64,000 bases of DNA, from the NCBI RefSeq assembly GCF_036898095.1, contig NC_090728.1, forward strand, positions 88,883,514 through 88,947,513, in the 5' to 3' direction. This DNA is from Palaemon carinicauda (taxonomy: Eukaryota; Arthropoda; Malacostraca; Decapoda; Palaemonidae). Below, piece by piece: positions 51,211-61,559 of this stretch (position 1 is its first letter; each line of letters opens with the position of its first letter). The notes below the pieces were generated by a model. The model worked only from the letters and a program-made list of their open reading frames with translations. It ran no database searches and had not been told where the DNA came from. A program made the position numbers and the translations under genes.

Positions 51211-52310
51211 AATGACGAGTGGAAGCAGCGGAGAGGGAGTGTCTAGCGTGTCTCAAGAAAGGAGTCTCTGGGGAGGGTCTCACTCGCGAACAAGAGAGAA
51301 GACCTCCTGCAGGAGACTCCTGCCTTGGACTTGGCTTCTCCCCCGCAGTGAGAGTCAGCTCAGCAAGGGAGAGAGGGCAGTCTCTGGCAGTTGCTGTTGT
51401 AACCTAGTCTCCCTGCAAGCGAGGAGGTTGCTAGACAGTAGTGGATGAAGGGAAGTTCTCCTTCAGAAGGGAGAGCAGCCCAACACCTGGTGGAGGCAAA
51501 CTCTCCCTCGGAAGGGAATGACAGAATGACGAGCGGAAGTAACGGAGAGGGAGTGTCTAGCGTGTCTCAAGAAAGGAGCCTCTGGGGAGGGTCTCACTCG
51601 CGAACAAGAGAGCAGACCTCCCACAGGCGATTCCTGCCTCGGACTTGGCTTCTCCCCCGTAGTAAGAGTCGGCTCAGCAAGGGAGAGAGGGCAGTCTCTG
51701 GCAGTTGCTGTTGTAACCTATTCTCCCTGCAGGCGAGGAGGTTGCTAGACAGTAGTGGATAAAGGGAAGTTTTCTCTCAGAAGGAAGAGCAGCCCAACAC
51801 CTGGTGGAAGCAAACTCTCCCTCGGAAGGGAGAGTTGTCCAACACCTGGAGGCGGATCTTTGGGCAACGCTCTCTGCTTCCAATCAACAAGCATTGTTTA
51901 AGTTGAAAGTCGGCAAGGAGCTTCACCTCGGAATGGACGCTGCCAGTGAAACGTGGCCGAAGCTAGTTTCTGGGGTCAATCCTGCCTCGAACTTGGCTTC
52001 TTCCCCGTAGGAATAGTCAGCTAAGCCAGGGGGAGAGCTCAGTATTTGGCAGTTGCTGCTGTATGCAATCATCCCCGCAGGCGAGGAGGTTGCTGGACAG
52101 TAGCGGATGAAAGGAAGTTCTGCCTCTGAAGGGAGAGCAGCCCAATACCTGGAGGAAGTAAACGCTCCCTCTGAAGAGAGAGTTATCCAACACCTGGAGG
52201 CAGACCTCTGGGGAGCGCTGTCTGCTTACCATCAATAAGCATTGCTCAAGTTGAAGGTCGGCATGGTGTGCTACCTGTGAAACGTGGCTGAAGCTAGTTT
52301 CTGGGGTCAC
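51211..52310. repeat. Tandem repeat, 314-base unit, about three copies
   Basis: aatgacgag-ggaag begins copies at 51211 and 51525. tcctgcct-g-acttggcttc recurs at 51318, 51632 and 51980, and gcgaggaggttgctgga/aga also three times. The first two copies are nearly identical; the third is longer (about 348 bases) and more diverged. Apparent frames of about 60-105 codons simply repeat with it. Confidence 0.88.
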
Positions 52311-53129
52311 CCCAAAGAGATCCCCCTCCCCGACTGGAACACCCGAAGGAACCCAGTCTGCCACTGCCCTTGTTCCTATGCCATGGCGTCAGGAACAAAG
52401 GAGCAGGAGCAGAGTGTTGCAGAAACTGTATTACTCTCGACAGGGACTGAACCCTCGTGAGGGAAAGGTCGTCGTCAGCATGCTCTTCAGGAGATGCCAC
52501 AGATGCAGGGAAACAGGGTGGTGACAAGGCAGGGGCAGCAGACTCCACAGGAACGACTGCTCTGCTCATCTTACGTCAGCTACTTTAGCCAACTGGAGAA
52601 CATAGTCACTAACGCTGAGGGGAGAAAAAAAAAAAAAGAATGAAAAGCAAACTCCCTTAGGGGGACAACCTATCCCGCAGACAGGAAAGGAATCCCCAGA
52701 GAGTACAGAACATACTGAGGACTGCCCACTCCCTACCACGGCCGCCATTGTCGAAAAGAAGGAGTGCGGTGTCGCAGAACTGTGTAAAGAGATATCAAAT
52801 CAAATTTATTAGCTGAAGAAAACATTCAGAACAACTTAACCCGCATATGGGAAGGGCTTTCCCCAGTGGATCAGCCGCTGCCCACGGCACTGAGGAAGAG
52901 CGGCAATGTCAGCGAAAAGGTGGCAAATGGTCTTCCTCTAAGGAACTCAAAGAGGAGGGCACCCTCAGCCTAAGGGAAGTAAGTCATCAAAGGGGGTGAG
53001 AGCAAAGAGAGGGGACTGCGCCCTAAAAAAGACACCCGCTGACATAACTCGCACTGTAACGATAAAAGAATTCATCAAAAACAAGAAAAAAAATGTTAGT
53101 CAAAAGCTACGAAAAACAGTTAGGGGGAA

Positions 53130-53194
53130 AAAAAAAAGTGTCGAACGTCTACTGTGAAGAGCCAAAAATAAAAAGTGACTGGACAACACAGGTG

Positions 53195-53254
<60 letters not shown>

Positions 53255-53400
53255 CAGGGTGGCAAGCTACCCTGCTTAATCCCTACTAACTAGTGGTAGG
53301 GTAGTTTATATCTAGTCAAAGTTCTTATAGCTAGTTTCAGCTCCGCTGAAAATATAATCCGTAATAAAAAACGTAAGGTTTGTATAAGTGTGGGAAAAAA
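53130..53400. repeat. Right terminal inverted repeat of DIRS D
   Basis: Reading inverted it gives aaaccttacg, gattatattttcagcggagc, tgaaactagc, actaccctac and cagtcactttttatt, matching the left end order at 42590-42790. The TG array lies inside it. Confidence 0.8.
53193..53252. repeat. (TG)n microsatellite in the DIRS D right terminal repeat
   Basis: About 60 bases of TG. It corresponds to a short cacacacac at 42760 in the left terminal repeat, so it expanded on one side only. Confidence 0.95.
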
Positions 53401-53714
53401 ATCTGTTCCATTCAATAACATCAACATGAATTTTATGAAAACAAATTAAACATCTGTGCATCTTTTATATATGGAATTTGTATTAATGTCACATAAAACA
53501 TCTCTATATGCCTTTACCACTGAAAAATTAATGGACTTGATAGTACACAAAAAAAAAATCTAACATTCAAAGAATCAAGCAATATCTAACAGCACCTTAG
53601 GATTCCTAAAAGCATATTATAAACTTTTATAGGCAACAATAAAATGTCTGAATACTATCAAAATAGTAAAAACCATACAAAGAAGTTACAAACACTACAG
53701 AAATTGCATCTTAC

Positions 53715-53796
53715 CTCCCATCATCCGCGTGATATCCAACACTATCAACAGCCCAACCAGGGAGCTTGTGTAAAGGATATTTGGCAGAACAAAGAC
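53715..53796 (-). CDS. SPRYD3: SPRYD3-like gene, exon a (first SPRY domain)
   Basis: 82 bases. Acceptor gctttcag (AG at 53798-53797) and donor gtaaga (53714-53713). It begins with the last two bases of a Gly codon and reads LCSAKYPLHKLPGWAVDSVG then YHADDG, ending GGGAG with a split codon completed by exon b. PGW.DSV.YHADDG is a highly characteristic SPRYD3 SPRY1 stretch. Frame and phases fit exon b perfectly. Earlier exons (N-terminus and the opening strands of SPRY1) were searched for in 53797-54418 and not found; they are probably upstream of the window edge, past the DIRS/gypsy block. Confidence 0.85.
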
Positions 53797-54418
53797 CTGA
53801 AAGCAAATTCTGACATCAAAAAGTGAAGCCCAAGAGTAAACATTCACACTGAACATTAAATAAAAAATTATATTTTCTAATTTCAATTTCCATTTGAAAG
53901 TCACCAGGTGTATGGATTAACATCTGCCACAATTTAAATTTTAGATTCATTCAATAATAAATGACTCAGGAGTTTGTACTAAAAAAAAAATTATCTAAAA
54001 ATATATTAATTGCTTGTAAAAGTAACATACTTCTACTAAAAAAATACAGCTTTATGAGACAAAAAGTGTGACTCATTTTATCATAACTTTGATTCTCCAT
54101 CAAGTAAATTAACAAATGAAACATTGCTATTAATAATCCAAAATATTAAGGCCTATGAAAACCATCAATACAAAAATAAAAGTTTTCCATGTAAGGGCAC
54201 TGCAGTAGCAAATTGCTAATCTGACTACTTTTGATCAGTTTAGCATAATAGGTGTGAACATTGATTAGGAAATACTGGTACTCTGTGGTGGATTACCTTT
54301 GAAAAATCAAGGTGACAAAATATGTTTCAGTAACTTGTTATTTGATGAAATAAATACAGAACATATGCTACATAGTTTACTATAGAATTAAATAAGAATC
54401 ATTTGTTCTCTGTGTAAC
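53797..54418. other. Intron sequence, nothing recognised
   Basis: AT-rich, no repeat family or exon identified on either strand. Confidence 0.5.
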
Positions 54419-54745
54419 ATGATAAATTTGTAGATAATTTGCATTTTTCCTAACTATACAAACCTTAACTATTTAATAGGGGTATTGCTTTTGGCGTAGC
54501 TGATATGATGTGCCATTAATTTTTAACGAGGGTTAACTACCCACACCGCTAGTTAGCGGGGGGGGGGGGGGGTAGGAAGGGTAGCTTGCTACCGCTCCCC
54601 CTCATACACCTGTGATTGAGCTCACTTTACTTGGAGGTAGGACTTCAAGGGGGATAGGGCTGGCGGGCAAGTTTGGTTAAATAGCTAAGGTTTGTATAGT
54701 TAGGAAAAATACAAATTTTCTACGAATTTGTCATTTGTTCCGTAA
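54419..54745. repeat. Left terminal foldback of DIRS E
   Basis: Arms cctaactatacaaaccttaa (about 54450) and aaggtttgtatagttaggaa (about 54688) are inverted partners, and the outer aaatttgtagataattt pairs with aaattttctacgaattt. The spacer has a G run (54558-54572) and a short gggtagctt/gctaccgct stem. Confidence 0.9.
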
Positions 54746-55264
54746 CTGGAATACAAACCACACTATTTAATAGGGGTGACTCACCCATTAGGAAGGGTGG
54801 ACGTCCCAGCCAATCTGGCATTTTGGCTTTACCCGGGGGCTCCTTATCTGAGTGTGTTAGCACTCAAGGAATAAGGAGTCCCAGCCCCTTGCTAAAATCT
54901 TGCTATGCAAGGTTCGCGGCGTACGCAAGCTGTGTGTGAAGGTATGTAGAAATGTGACTCGTCCTAGAAAGTTATTCAGAGTTCTTTAGATGGAAAAACT
55001 GTGCACAAGGACTTCCCAATACCACCTCGTCAGGGTATGGGGACGCAACACTATTAATCTTAATATTAGGTACACAAGGGAGCATGGTTTACCTGCAGTA
55101 GTTTGAGGTCAGCTATGCAGAGAACCCAGGATGCTGCTTTCCCCAAGAGAGGGGAGAATGAAGAAAAGAATAAGGGCCAGTCAAACCTTTTCATTCAGGC
55201 AGACTAAAACCGGGTAACAATACCCTCAACCTTCTGCTACTTGTCCAATAAGAAGCTTGAGGTT

Positions 55265-56628
55265 TTAAACGAGCTGTTGTGCAGCCACCACAGGACCAGT
55301 AGAAATCGAATCGAGTCTCCTGTGGGTCACGTCTTGCAGGTAATGGGATGGGAACGTGTTTTGACGTTTCCACACCCCAGCCTGAAGAACCTGCGTCACT
55401 GAGAAGTTTCTTTTGAAGGCCAGGGACGTAGCTATGCTCCTGACATCATGTGCTCTGGGGCGACGTGACGGAGGAGGGTCTGGATTCAGTGCAAGGTCAA
55501 CGACCCTGCGTATCCATGCTGAGATGGTGTTCTTGGTGACCCTCCTCTTGGTCCTCCCTGTGCTGACAAATAGTGCAGGTACACGAGGATGGGCTGCGGC
55601 TGTTCTCTTGAGGTACAGCCTCAAACGTCTTACTGGGCATAGTAAGAGATTGTCTGGGTCATCTGTAACAGTACGGAGACTAGAAATCCGGAAGGAGTCG
55701 AATCGAGGATCCGCTACTCCCGGGTTCTGAGTCTTAGCAATAAACTCGGGGACGAAGCTGAACGTTACCTCTCCCCATCCCCTTGAATGGGCGATGTCGT
55801 ATGAGACCATGATGTTCACTGACTCGCTTGGCCGAGGCCAAAACTAGCAGGAACACTGTCTTCTAAGTCAGGTGGCGATCTGTTGCCTGGCGTAATGGTT
55901 CATAGGGAGGTCTCTTAACCCTTTTATCCCCAGGCTATTTGGAACTTTCCAACTCTTAACCCCCCGGTGTTTTTTTTTTTTCAAGCACATTTTGTCATAT
56001 ATATTTTTTAAATTGCTCTAACAGCCTTAATTTTTGTCATAGAGAGGTCAGGTTGATCTCATTCTTTTGGAAAATGCCGGAAGTTTCTCATGACGTTATC
56101 AAAAATATGCAAAAAAAATGTAAATAGCAGTTTTTTGCAAGGACGTACCAGAACGTCCATGGGGGTAAAGGGATGAGTTTTGTGAAATGTACCAGTACGT
56201 CCATTGGTGGTAAAAGGGTTAAGAGACCTGAGAACTAGAACCACGTTCCATGGGGTAGGTCTCACTTCTGACTGGGGGCAGGTAAGTTCATAACTCCGTA
56301 TGAGTAGAGAAAGCTCTAGCGATGAAGAAATGTCCATTCCTTTCAGTCTGAAGGCATGGCTTAAGGCTGAGCGATAGCCTTTCACTGCCGAGACTGATAG
56401 GCGCATTTCTTCACGCAAATACACGAGGAACGCCGCTATTGCTGGAATAGTGGCATCGAGTGGAGAGATAACCCTTCCATGACACCAACCAGAGAAGACT
56501 TTCCACTTTGCCTGGTAGACTGATGCTGATGATTTTCGCATGTGTCCAGAAATCCTGATCGCAACTTGTTGCGAAAATCCTCTCATAGAGGAGATGCTGG
56601 ATAGTCTCCAGGCGTGAAGTCGTAGCAA
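55265..56628 (-). pseudogene. DIRS tyrosine recombinase, interrupted by a MITE
   Basis: Core-binding half (56628 downwards): SSASVYQAKWKVFSGWCHGR, VISPLDATIPAIAAFLVYL, LSVSAVKGYRSALSHAFRL and RPTPWNVVLVLRSL, where a 300-base MITE interrupts. Catalytic half: SYDIAHSRGWGEV, FSFVPEFIAKTQNPG, LLLCPVRRLRLYLKRTAA, RRVTKNTISAWIRRVV, RPRAHDVRSIATSLAF (HxxR motif), GVWKRQNTFPSHYLQDVTHR (Trp and nucleophile Tyr). The segment with the first catalytic Arg (55805-55900) carries frame breaks. In an active DIRS it integrates circular cDNA without target duplication. Confidence 0.92.
55919..56218. mobile_element. piggyBac-type MITE, 300 bp, TTAA target duplication
   Basis: CCCTTTTATCCCCAGG at the left and, inverted, CCCTTTTACCACCAATGG at the right, flanked by TTAA on both sides (55915-55918 and 56219-56222). 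TTAA duplication with CCC ends is the piggyBac signature. Outside the repeats ggtctcTTAAgagacc is continuous DIRS sequence, matching the empty site in DIRS A at about 9533-9550. The right side has two subterminal acgtcca-related words. No coding capacity. Confidence 0.92.
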
Positions 56629-56659
56629 ACTACGGCTTTTTGGAAGATGTTGGCATGTC

Positions 56660-57860
56660 TGATCTGCTCAAGGTCCTTGACTCCAGGAGGAACCCCAAGC
56701 CTGGAATCTTCGAGCTAGAAACTGGCCAGAGTTTTGCCCGATTCCTGAGGGATTTTGAGGCTTACTGCATGAGTAAATATACCGCAGGAAGCTCTGGCCA
56801 GTGGACCGTTGATCTTGGAAGATTTCTAGAGGGAGAAATCCAGGAGGCACTCTCGGCCATGGGAGGTCCCGAGATCTCATACCCAGACATGAAGGAACGC
56901 CTCCTCAACTGGTGCCGAGAAGCCTGAGAGAGGCGAGATGTGGGTAAGAAGGCCCAGTTCAGCAGTGCCACCTGTGGCGAGGGCGAACTGCTGAAGATAT
57001 ACGCCGTCCGGTTGGCCTCCCTGTACAGGTTAGCCTATCCTCGCCATAGTTTGGACCAGAGGGAGCTTAGGCGGAAGCTCCTCAGAACTTCCAAGCAGAG
57101 CTGCAAGTTGGTTGGAAAAGTCTCTGGCCACCATTAATGTTTCCGCTGGCCGTCAGGCCACTTGGCAGGATGTTTTACACCTGTTGAGTGTTCTGGAAGA
57201 GGTATCCTGTCAGCGAAACCAGAAGGCAGAGGATTTGTTCACCAGTTGTGTGGGACAGTCATGGCACAGGTCATATGCCGACATGGTTGCCATGGCTGAC
57301 CCCAGCCGTTCACCTGGACCTGACAGAGCGTATTAACGCAGTCCTCCTTGACATGTCCCCAAACCTTCACCTCTGGAAGTGCGCCTGCCACCATCGCGCA
57401 CCTCTGATAGGTCTCAATTCCAGAGAAGGTACTGCGCATGGTGCCAGAAATCAGGGCGCCTTAAGGACGAGTGTCACAGGTGCCTCAACCTGTGCCTATG
57501 TTGTGGCTCGGCAAACCATCATGTCGCACAGTGTGGACAACGGGCGCCGCTTATAAGCAGATCACCTGTCCGGAACACAGATAATGCCTGCAGCCCTGGA
57601 AGGGAGACCATCTCTGTCCAGACTCCTTCAAGGTGGAGAGCAGTACCGGTGAGTGTTACTCCGACCCCGTCGTCCTACTACAGTATTCTGGATCGACCAG
57701 TAGCCGAGAGAGCAGAAGTGGGAGCGAGTCCAGTGATCCTTCTCGGACTGTGGAGAAGAAGAAGAAGATGAGCAAGAAGGCAAAGCCCAGGAAGTCAAGA
57801 ACTGAGGCGTATCATAGGGCTTTAAACACCAGGCCTTCGATGTAGAAAATAGGGCTACAT
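56660..57860 (+). pseudogene. Gypsy gag, frameshifted
   Basis: LLKVLDSRRNPKPG, TGQSFARFLRDFEAYCMSKY, LGRFLEGEIQEALSAMGG and YPDMKERLLNWCREA (stop), then LLKIYAVRLASLYRLAYPRH with LRRKLL (capsid region), further frame changes, and a nucleocapsid CX2CX4HX4C knuckle CLCCGSANHHVAQC (57493-57534). It ends in a Lys-rich KKKKMSKKAKPRKSR stretch. In an active element it forms the particle. The amino end appears truncated by the DIRS junction. Confidence 0.85.
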
Positions 57861-58067
57861 CGAAGGGGGGTGTGAGTACTAGGGTGCGTGCCCCTAGTAT
57901 TCCGGTGGCAGCCTCGGAAATCTCGATTTCCAAGGTTACCCCTCAACCTGAAAAGGTCATTGCACCTCCAATGGCTCTTTCAGGATTGGCCAGTGATAAC
58001 CTGTCCTCGACACAGTCCAGAGCTTTTCCAACTGACTCCTCCATGAGATACTACCGCTAGAGAGTTA

Positions 58068-58661
58068 TGGGGTCTTTTGACTGGCCAGACAGTACTACAT
58101 TGGATCCTCCTCTCTGGTTACGGTTCATTTTCCCTTTGCCTACATACACACTGAATAGTCTGGCATATTCTTTACATATTCTCCTCTATCCTCATACACC
58201 TGACAACACAGATTACCAAACAATTCTTCATCACCCAAGGGGTTACTGCACTGTAATTGTTCAGTGCCACTTTCCTCTTGGTAAGGGTAGAAGAGACTCT
58301 TTAGCTATGGTAAGCAGCTCTTCTAGGAGAAGGACACTCCAAAATCAAACCACTGTTCTCTAGTCTTGGGTAGTGCCATAGCCTCTGTACCATGGCCTTT
58401 CACTGTCTTGGGTTAGAGTTCTCTTGCTTGAGGGTACACTCGAGCACACTCTCCTATCTTATTTCTCTTCCTCTTGTTTTGTTAAAGTTTTTATAGTTTA
58501 TATAGGAGATATTTATTGTTGTTACTCTTCTTAGAATAGTTTATTTTCCTTTTTTCCTTTCCGCACTGAGCTATTTTCCCTGTTGGAGCCCCTGGGCTTA
58601 TAGCATACTGCTTTTCCAACTAGGGTTGTAGCTTAGTAAGTAATAATAATAATAATAATAA
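58068..58661 (+). mobile_element. Short non-autonomous retroposon with LINE-type tail, inserted in gypsy
   Basis: The last 200 bases (gttggagcccctgggcttat, aactagggttgtagcttag, (TAA)n at 58641-58661) equal the 3' end of the LINE at 28285-31766. A gagggtacactcgagca tract at 58432 equals that LINE's 5' start. The 360 bases before it are unrelated to the LINE and non-coding. It lies between gag and protease. I see no RNA polymerase III box. The start at 58068 is approximate. Confidence 0.7.
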
Positions 58662-58701
58662 CTGAGACTTGAAAACCCTTCATAGGGTTAACCTGGAGTA
58701 G

Positions 58702-59136
58702 ATGGCTCCTATACCACTCTTGGTTGTCTCAGTGACCATGTCTGATTTTCCATCGGGAGCGTTGGATGCTCTCATTGACTCCGGAACTGAGGACAACCTC
58801 CTGTCATCCAGAGTAGTACAGGATTACCAGCTGCAGATGGTACCCACCACCATTGGTCTGAAGGGTTTAGGGCAAACAGGACCTAAGACCTTAGGTACTG
58901 TACTGTTGACCCCTATACTACATGGAATGACATTCGCCCCGAGTGTGTTCCATGTAGTGCCTTTAGGGACTATGGCTGAGCACGTAGTGCTTGGTTACCA
59001 GTTCTTGAGAGCAAATGGGGTGATAGTTGACAGCCCAAAATCAGCTGAGCATTGGCAGTACTCCCCAAGAACCTCTTTGGGAGTATTACATCCCGATACG
59101 TGGAGCCTGTTGCCAGCAAGTGCTTTACGCACTTGA
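58702..59136 (+). pseudogene. Gypsy aspartic protease (first retropepsin-like domain)
   Basis: An open 144-codon frame. LDALIDSGTEDNLLSSRVV holds the catalytic D-S-G, GLKGLGQTGPKTLG is flap-like, and EHVVLGYQFLRANGVIVD is the C-terminal (h)LG strand. It comes right after the retroposon, so the gag-protease link is broken. The frame itself is uninterrupted. Confidence 0.8.
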
Positions 59137-59399
59137 GGTCCACGCAGCCGATTCAATAAGGATTGCCAGTATTGAGCCAGTACTGTAAACTTTCCTAAGG
59201 GACTTGACACCTTTTTTAGGTGCCCTGCTTGTCCGACCAACTGTTGGGTGGAAATGTATTATGATGGCGACATCATAACCCCCGGTCTGTCAAGGAAAGT
59301 TATAGCAATCCCTGGCATCCTCAAACTGAAAGATGGGAAAGCCTCATTTTAATTAAGGGTTCATCTGAAGAAACTGCCAAGATCAAGAAGGGGGATCTT

Positions 59400-60960
59400 T
59401 TGGTTAAGGTGTTCACCATGGCAATGGTGGATGCTACTCTATCCTGTCTGATAACACAGGAGTGTGACCTGACTCCTGAACCGAGCGTATTGGAAGAGAT
59501 AGACAACCTGTCTATCTCCGACGAACTGGACTCTTCTCAGAAGGACCAGTTTTGTCAAATGCTCCGAAGTCATCTACCGGTCATCAGTACTGGTGATAAT
59601 GATGTGGGAGAGTGCTCAAGCACACCAATACGCATTCACCTGTATGACAAGACGCCAATTTAACAGAGAATTTGATGGTTTGCCAAGCCCGTCGCTGACA
59701 CCATCGAGGAACAGTGCAAGGAGTTCCATGAACTGGGTAATATTGAACCCAGCATCTCTCCTTGGTTTTCACCCATTGTTCCAGTACGAAAAAAGGACAA
59801 TAGTATACGGTTGTGTGTGGACTACCGTAGACTGAATGAGGTGACTGTCTCTGATAAGTTTCCGATGCCTAACATGGCCGATTCCGTATTTGGACTTCAA
59901 GGAGTCAAATACTTTACAACCCTTGACCTGGTTCGTGGACACTACCAGTTACCGTTGGCAGAGGACAGTAAAGAATACACGGCTTTCTATACCGCCTTTG
60001 GACACTGACAGTTCAGACGATTATCGTTTGGACTGAAAAATGCACCTACAGGGTTCCAGAGAGAAATGCAGAGTATTCTCCAAGAGTTCCCGAAAGCCAA
60101 GGTGGTTATCTAAATTGATGACATCTTGATACTTGGGTCTTCTTTCAAGGAACACCTGAAACTGGTAGAACAATTTTTGGCTACTCTCCAGAAGCACGGA
60201 CTCAAGATAAAACTCGGGAAGTGTTCTTGGGTTCAAGCCGAGGTCCAGTATCTTGGTCATTTGGTTGGACGTTCTAGTATGTGTAAGCTACCAGAATACA
60301 TCCAGAAAGTGGAGGACTTCCCTAAACCGACCACTGTGCGTGAGCTACGGGGATTCCTGGGACTGATAAACTTCCAATGGAAGTTTATCCCCATGTGCTC
60401 ACAGATAGCTAAACTACTATCAGCGAAGACTGGAGGACGAAAATCCCAAGGGAATAGGAAACTGAAGTGGACTGCAGAAATGGACGGTGCCTTTGTGCGC
60501 TTGAAGGAACTAATCAAGGAGGACATTATGTTGTCATACCCTGACTACTCCGCTGATGTTAAACCCTTGGAGTTGTTTGTTGACGCTTCAGGTGAGGGTG
60601 CTGGTGCTTGTCTGTACCAGGAGTCCTTGGAGCATACAGGGGAGCGTCGGGTGATAGTGTACGACTCCCTGACTTTCCTTGACTGCGAGACCCGCTACTC
60701 TACCATTGAGCGGGAGTTGGCTGCTCTGCAATGGGGGGTGAAAATCATCAGGCCCTTCTTCTATGGTCAGTTCTTCGTGATTCATTCTGATCACCGTCCC
60801 CTGATGTACCTTCATGACATGAAGATGGTGGACAGTTATCTAGCACGGACACTGGAGGAACTGTCCGAATTTAATTTTATTGTTAATTACTGTCCAGGTG
60901 ATCAGAATGCCGCAGCTGACTGGTTATCAAGCTGGCCCGCATTAACTGACTGTCTGTTTG
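59400..60960 (+). pseudogene. Gypsy reverse transcriptase and RNase H, with stops
   Basis: Pre-RT segment to 59663, a frame change at about 59660-59800, then LCVDYRRLNEVTVSDKFPMP, YFTTLDLVRGHYQLPLAEDS (RT catalytic Asp 1), a TGA at 60006-60008, RRLSFGLKNAPTGFQ, and the catalytic motif where TAA (60112-60114) replaces the Tyr before IDDILILG. Then GLKIKLGKCSWVQAEVQYLG, FLGLINFQWKFIP, and RNase H: LELFVDASGEGAGACLYQE (Asp), YSTIERELAALQWGV (Glu), FVIHSDHRPLMYL (Asp), DQNAAADWLSS. RNase H and the connection are intact; RT is dead at the YxDD site. Confidence 0.93.
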
Positions 60961-60974
60961 CTACTGAACCCAGC

Positions 60975-61400
60975 ACTCCCAAGTTGTCTACTGGACTGGC
61001 CTTGTATAAGGAGGTTTGTGGTGGCCCAGATTCTTTCATAGAATCCTTGGAGCTAGTTGTGAACTGCTGGACGGAAGGGTCAGGAGTCGAACCCGACTCT
61101 CAGCTGAATGGAGCCAAGCTCTGGGATGCCTTAGTTCAGCAGTTTCTGAAAGACGCCGGTCGACAACACTAGCAGGAACAGGATCAAGGCAATGCATTTT
61201 CCAGGTACAGTCCCAGCCCTGGAGTTGCTCTTGGCAGCATCTAAGCTATTGAACCTAGAAATCTGGGTCCATTGGGGTCCCACTTGTCCCATAGTCTATT
61301 GTGATCCATCCGTGACTGAGCCTCAGTGTGTGCATCTCCAGTGTCTGTCTGGAGTGCATTTTAACCCTCTGATCGAGCTCTGCAATTACGTCCCTCCAAC
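60975..61400 (+). pseudogene. OTU-like domain in gypsy pol (catalytic Cys replaced)
   Basis: After RNase H: YKEVCGGPDSFIESLELVV fits the start of OTU cysteine-protease folds, where GDGNCLFRSL is usual, with Ser at the Cys position. After a frame change near 61172-61192: LELLLAASKLLNLEIWVHWG and HLQCLSGVHFNPL, matching the OTU I.V...G / H(Y/F)N ending with the catalytic His. OTU-like domains between RNase H and integrase are known in some invertebrate gypsy elements as I recall. A protease-dead binding role would be inference. The fold assignment is by pattern only. Confidence 0.55.
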
Positions 61401-61559
61401 TGACGTGATTCCGGGCCATAAGGCGGAGGTAAAATCTTGTGTGCCTGACACTGAGGGCTTGGTCACTGATGATCAGGAAGCGCCGGAGGATTGTCCTGTA
61501 ATCCAGTACGGGACAGAAAAGGCACCTCGTCAGTCCAGTTGTACCCATGTGTCTCAACA

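Larger units (their letters stand above)
42566..53400 (-). mobile_element. DIRS-type retrotransposon D, both terminal repeats, three nested insertions
   Basis: Left foldback (42566-42910) and right inverted repeat (about 53130-53400) match: for example ctatacaaa, gattatatttt, agctgaaac, actacc and cactttttatt in inverted order. Interior on the minus strand: recombinase remnants (43376-44640), RNase H and RT remnants (44650-45777), and a gag-side region rich in tandem repeats (50258-53000) in which 52380-53130 has no recognisable gene. Insertions: RTE-like LINE (45779-46540) and a LINE (46966-50258) that holds a Tigger-type element. Net length about 6.7 kb, close to element F. It fills the SPRYD3 intron. 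Confidence 0.75.
42509..53714 (-). other. SPRYD3: Intron of the SPRYD3-like gene (about 11.2 kb)
   Basis: Between the donor after 53715 (gtaaga) and the acceptor at 42510-42509. It is almost entirely a DIRS element (42566-53400) with its nested insertions; the remaining 53401-53714 is AT-rich with nothing recognised. Confidence 0.85.
54419..56660 (-). mobile_element. DIRS-type retrotransposon E, 3' part, fused to gypsy
   Basis: Left terminal foldback (54419-54745), 3' non-coding region, and the best-preserved tyrosine recombinase of the window. Collinear with DIRS A over 8690-9990. Similarity to DIRS A/D (ttttggaaga-gttg-catg) ends near 56660 and gypsy gag sequence starts at once. The 5' half is missing. 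Confidence 0.85.

Noticed and set aside
51212..51762. Repeated 78-105 codon frames
   Set aside because: The frame repeats with the 314-base tandem unit; no family and no support as a gene.
53797..54418. Expected upstream SPRYD3 exon (YFEVSIVD-like)
   Set aside because: No matching peptide on the minus strand; the exon is probably outside the window.
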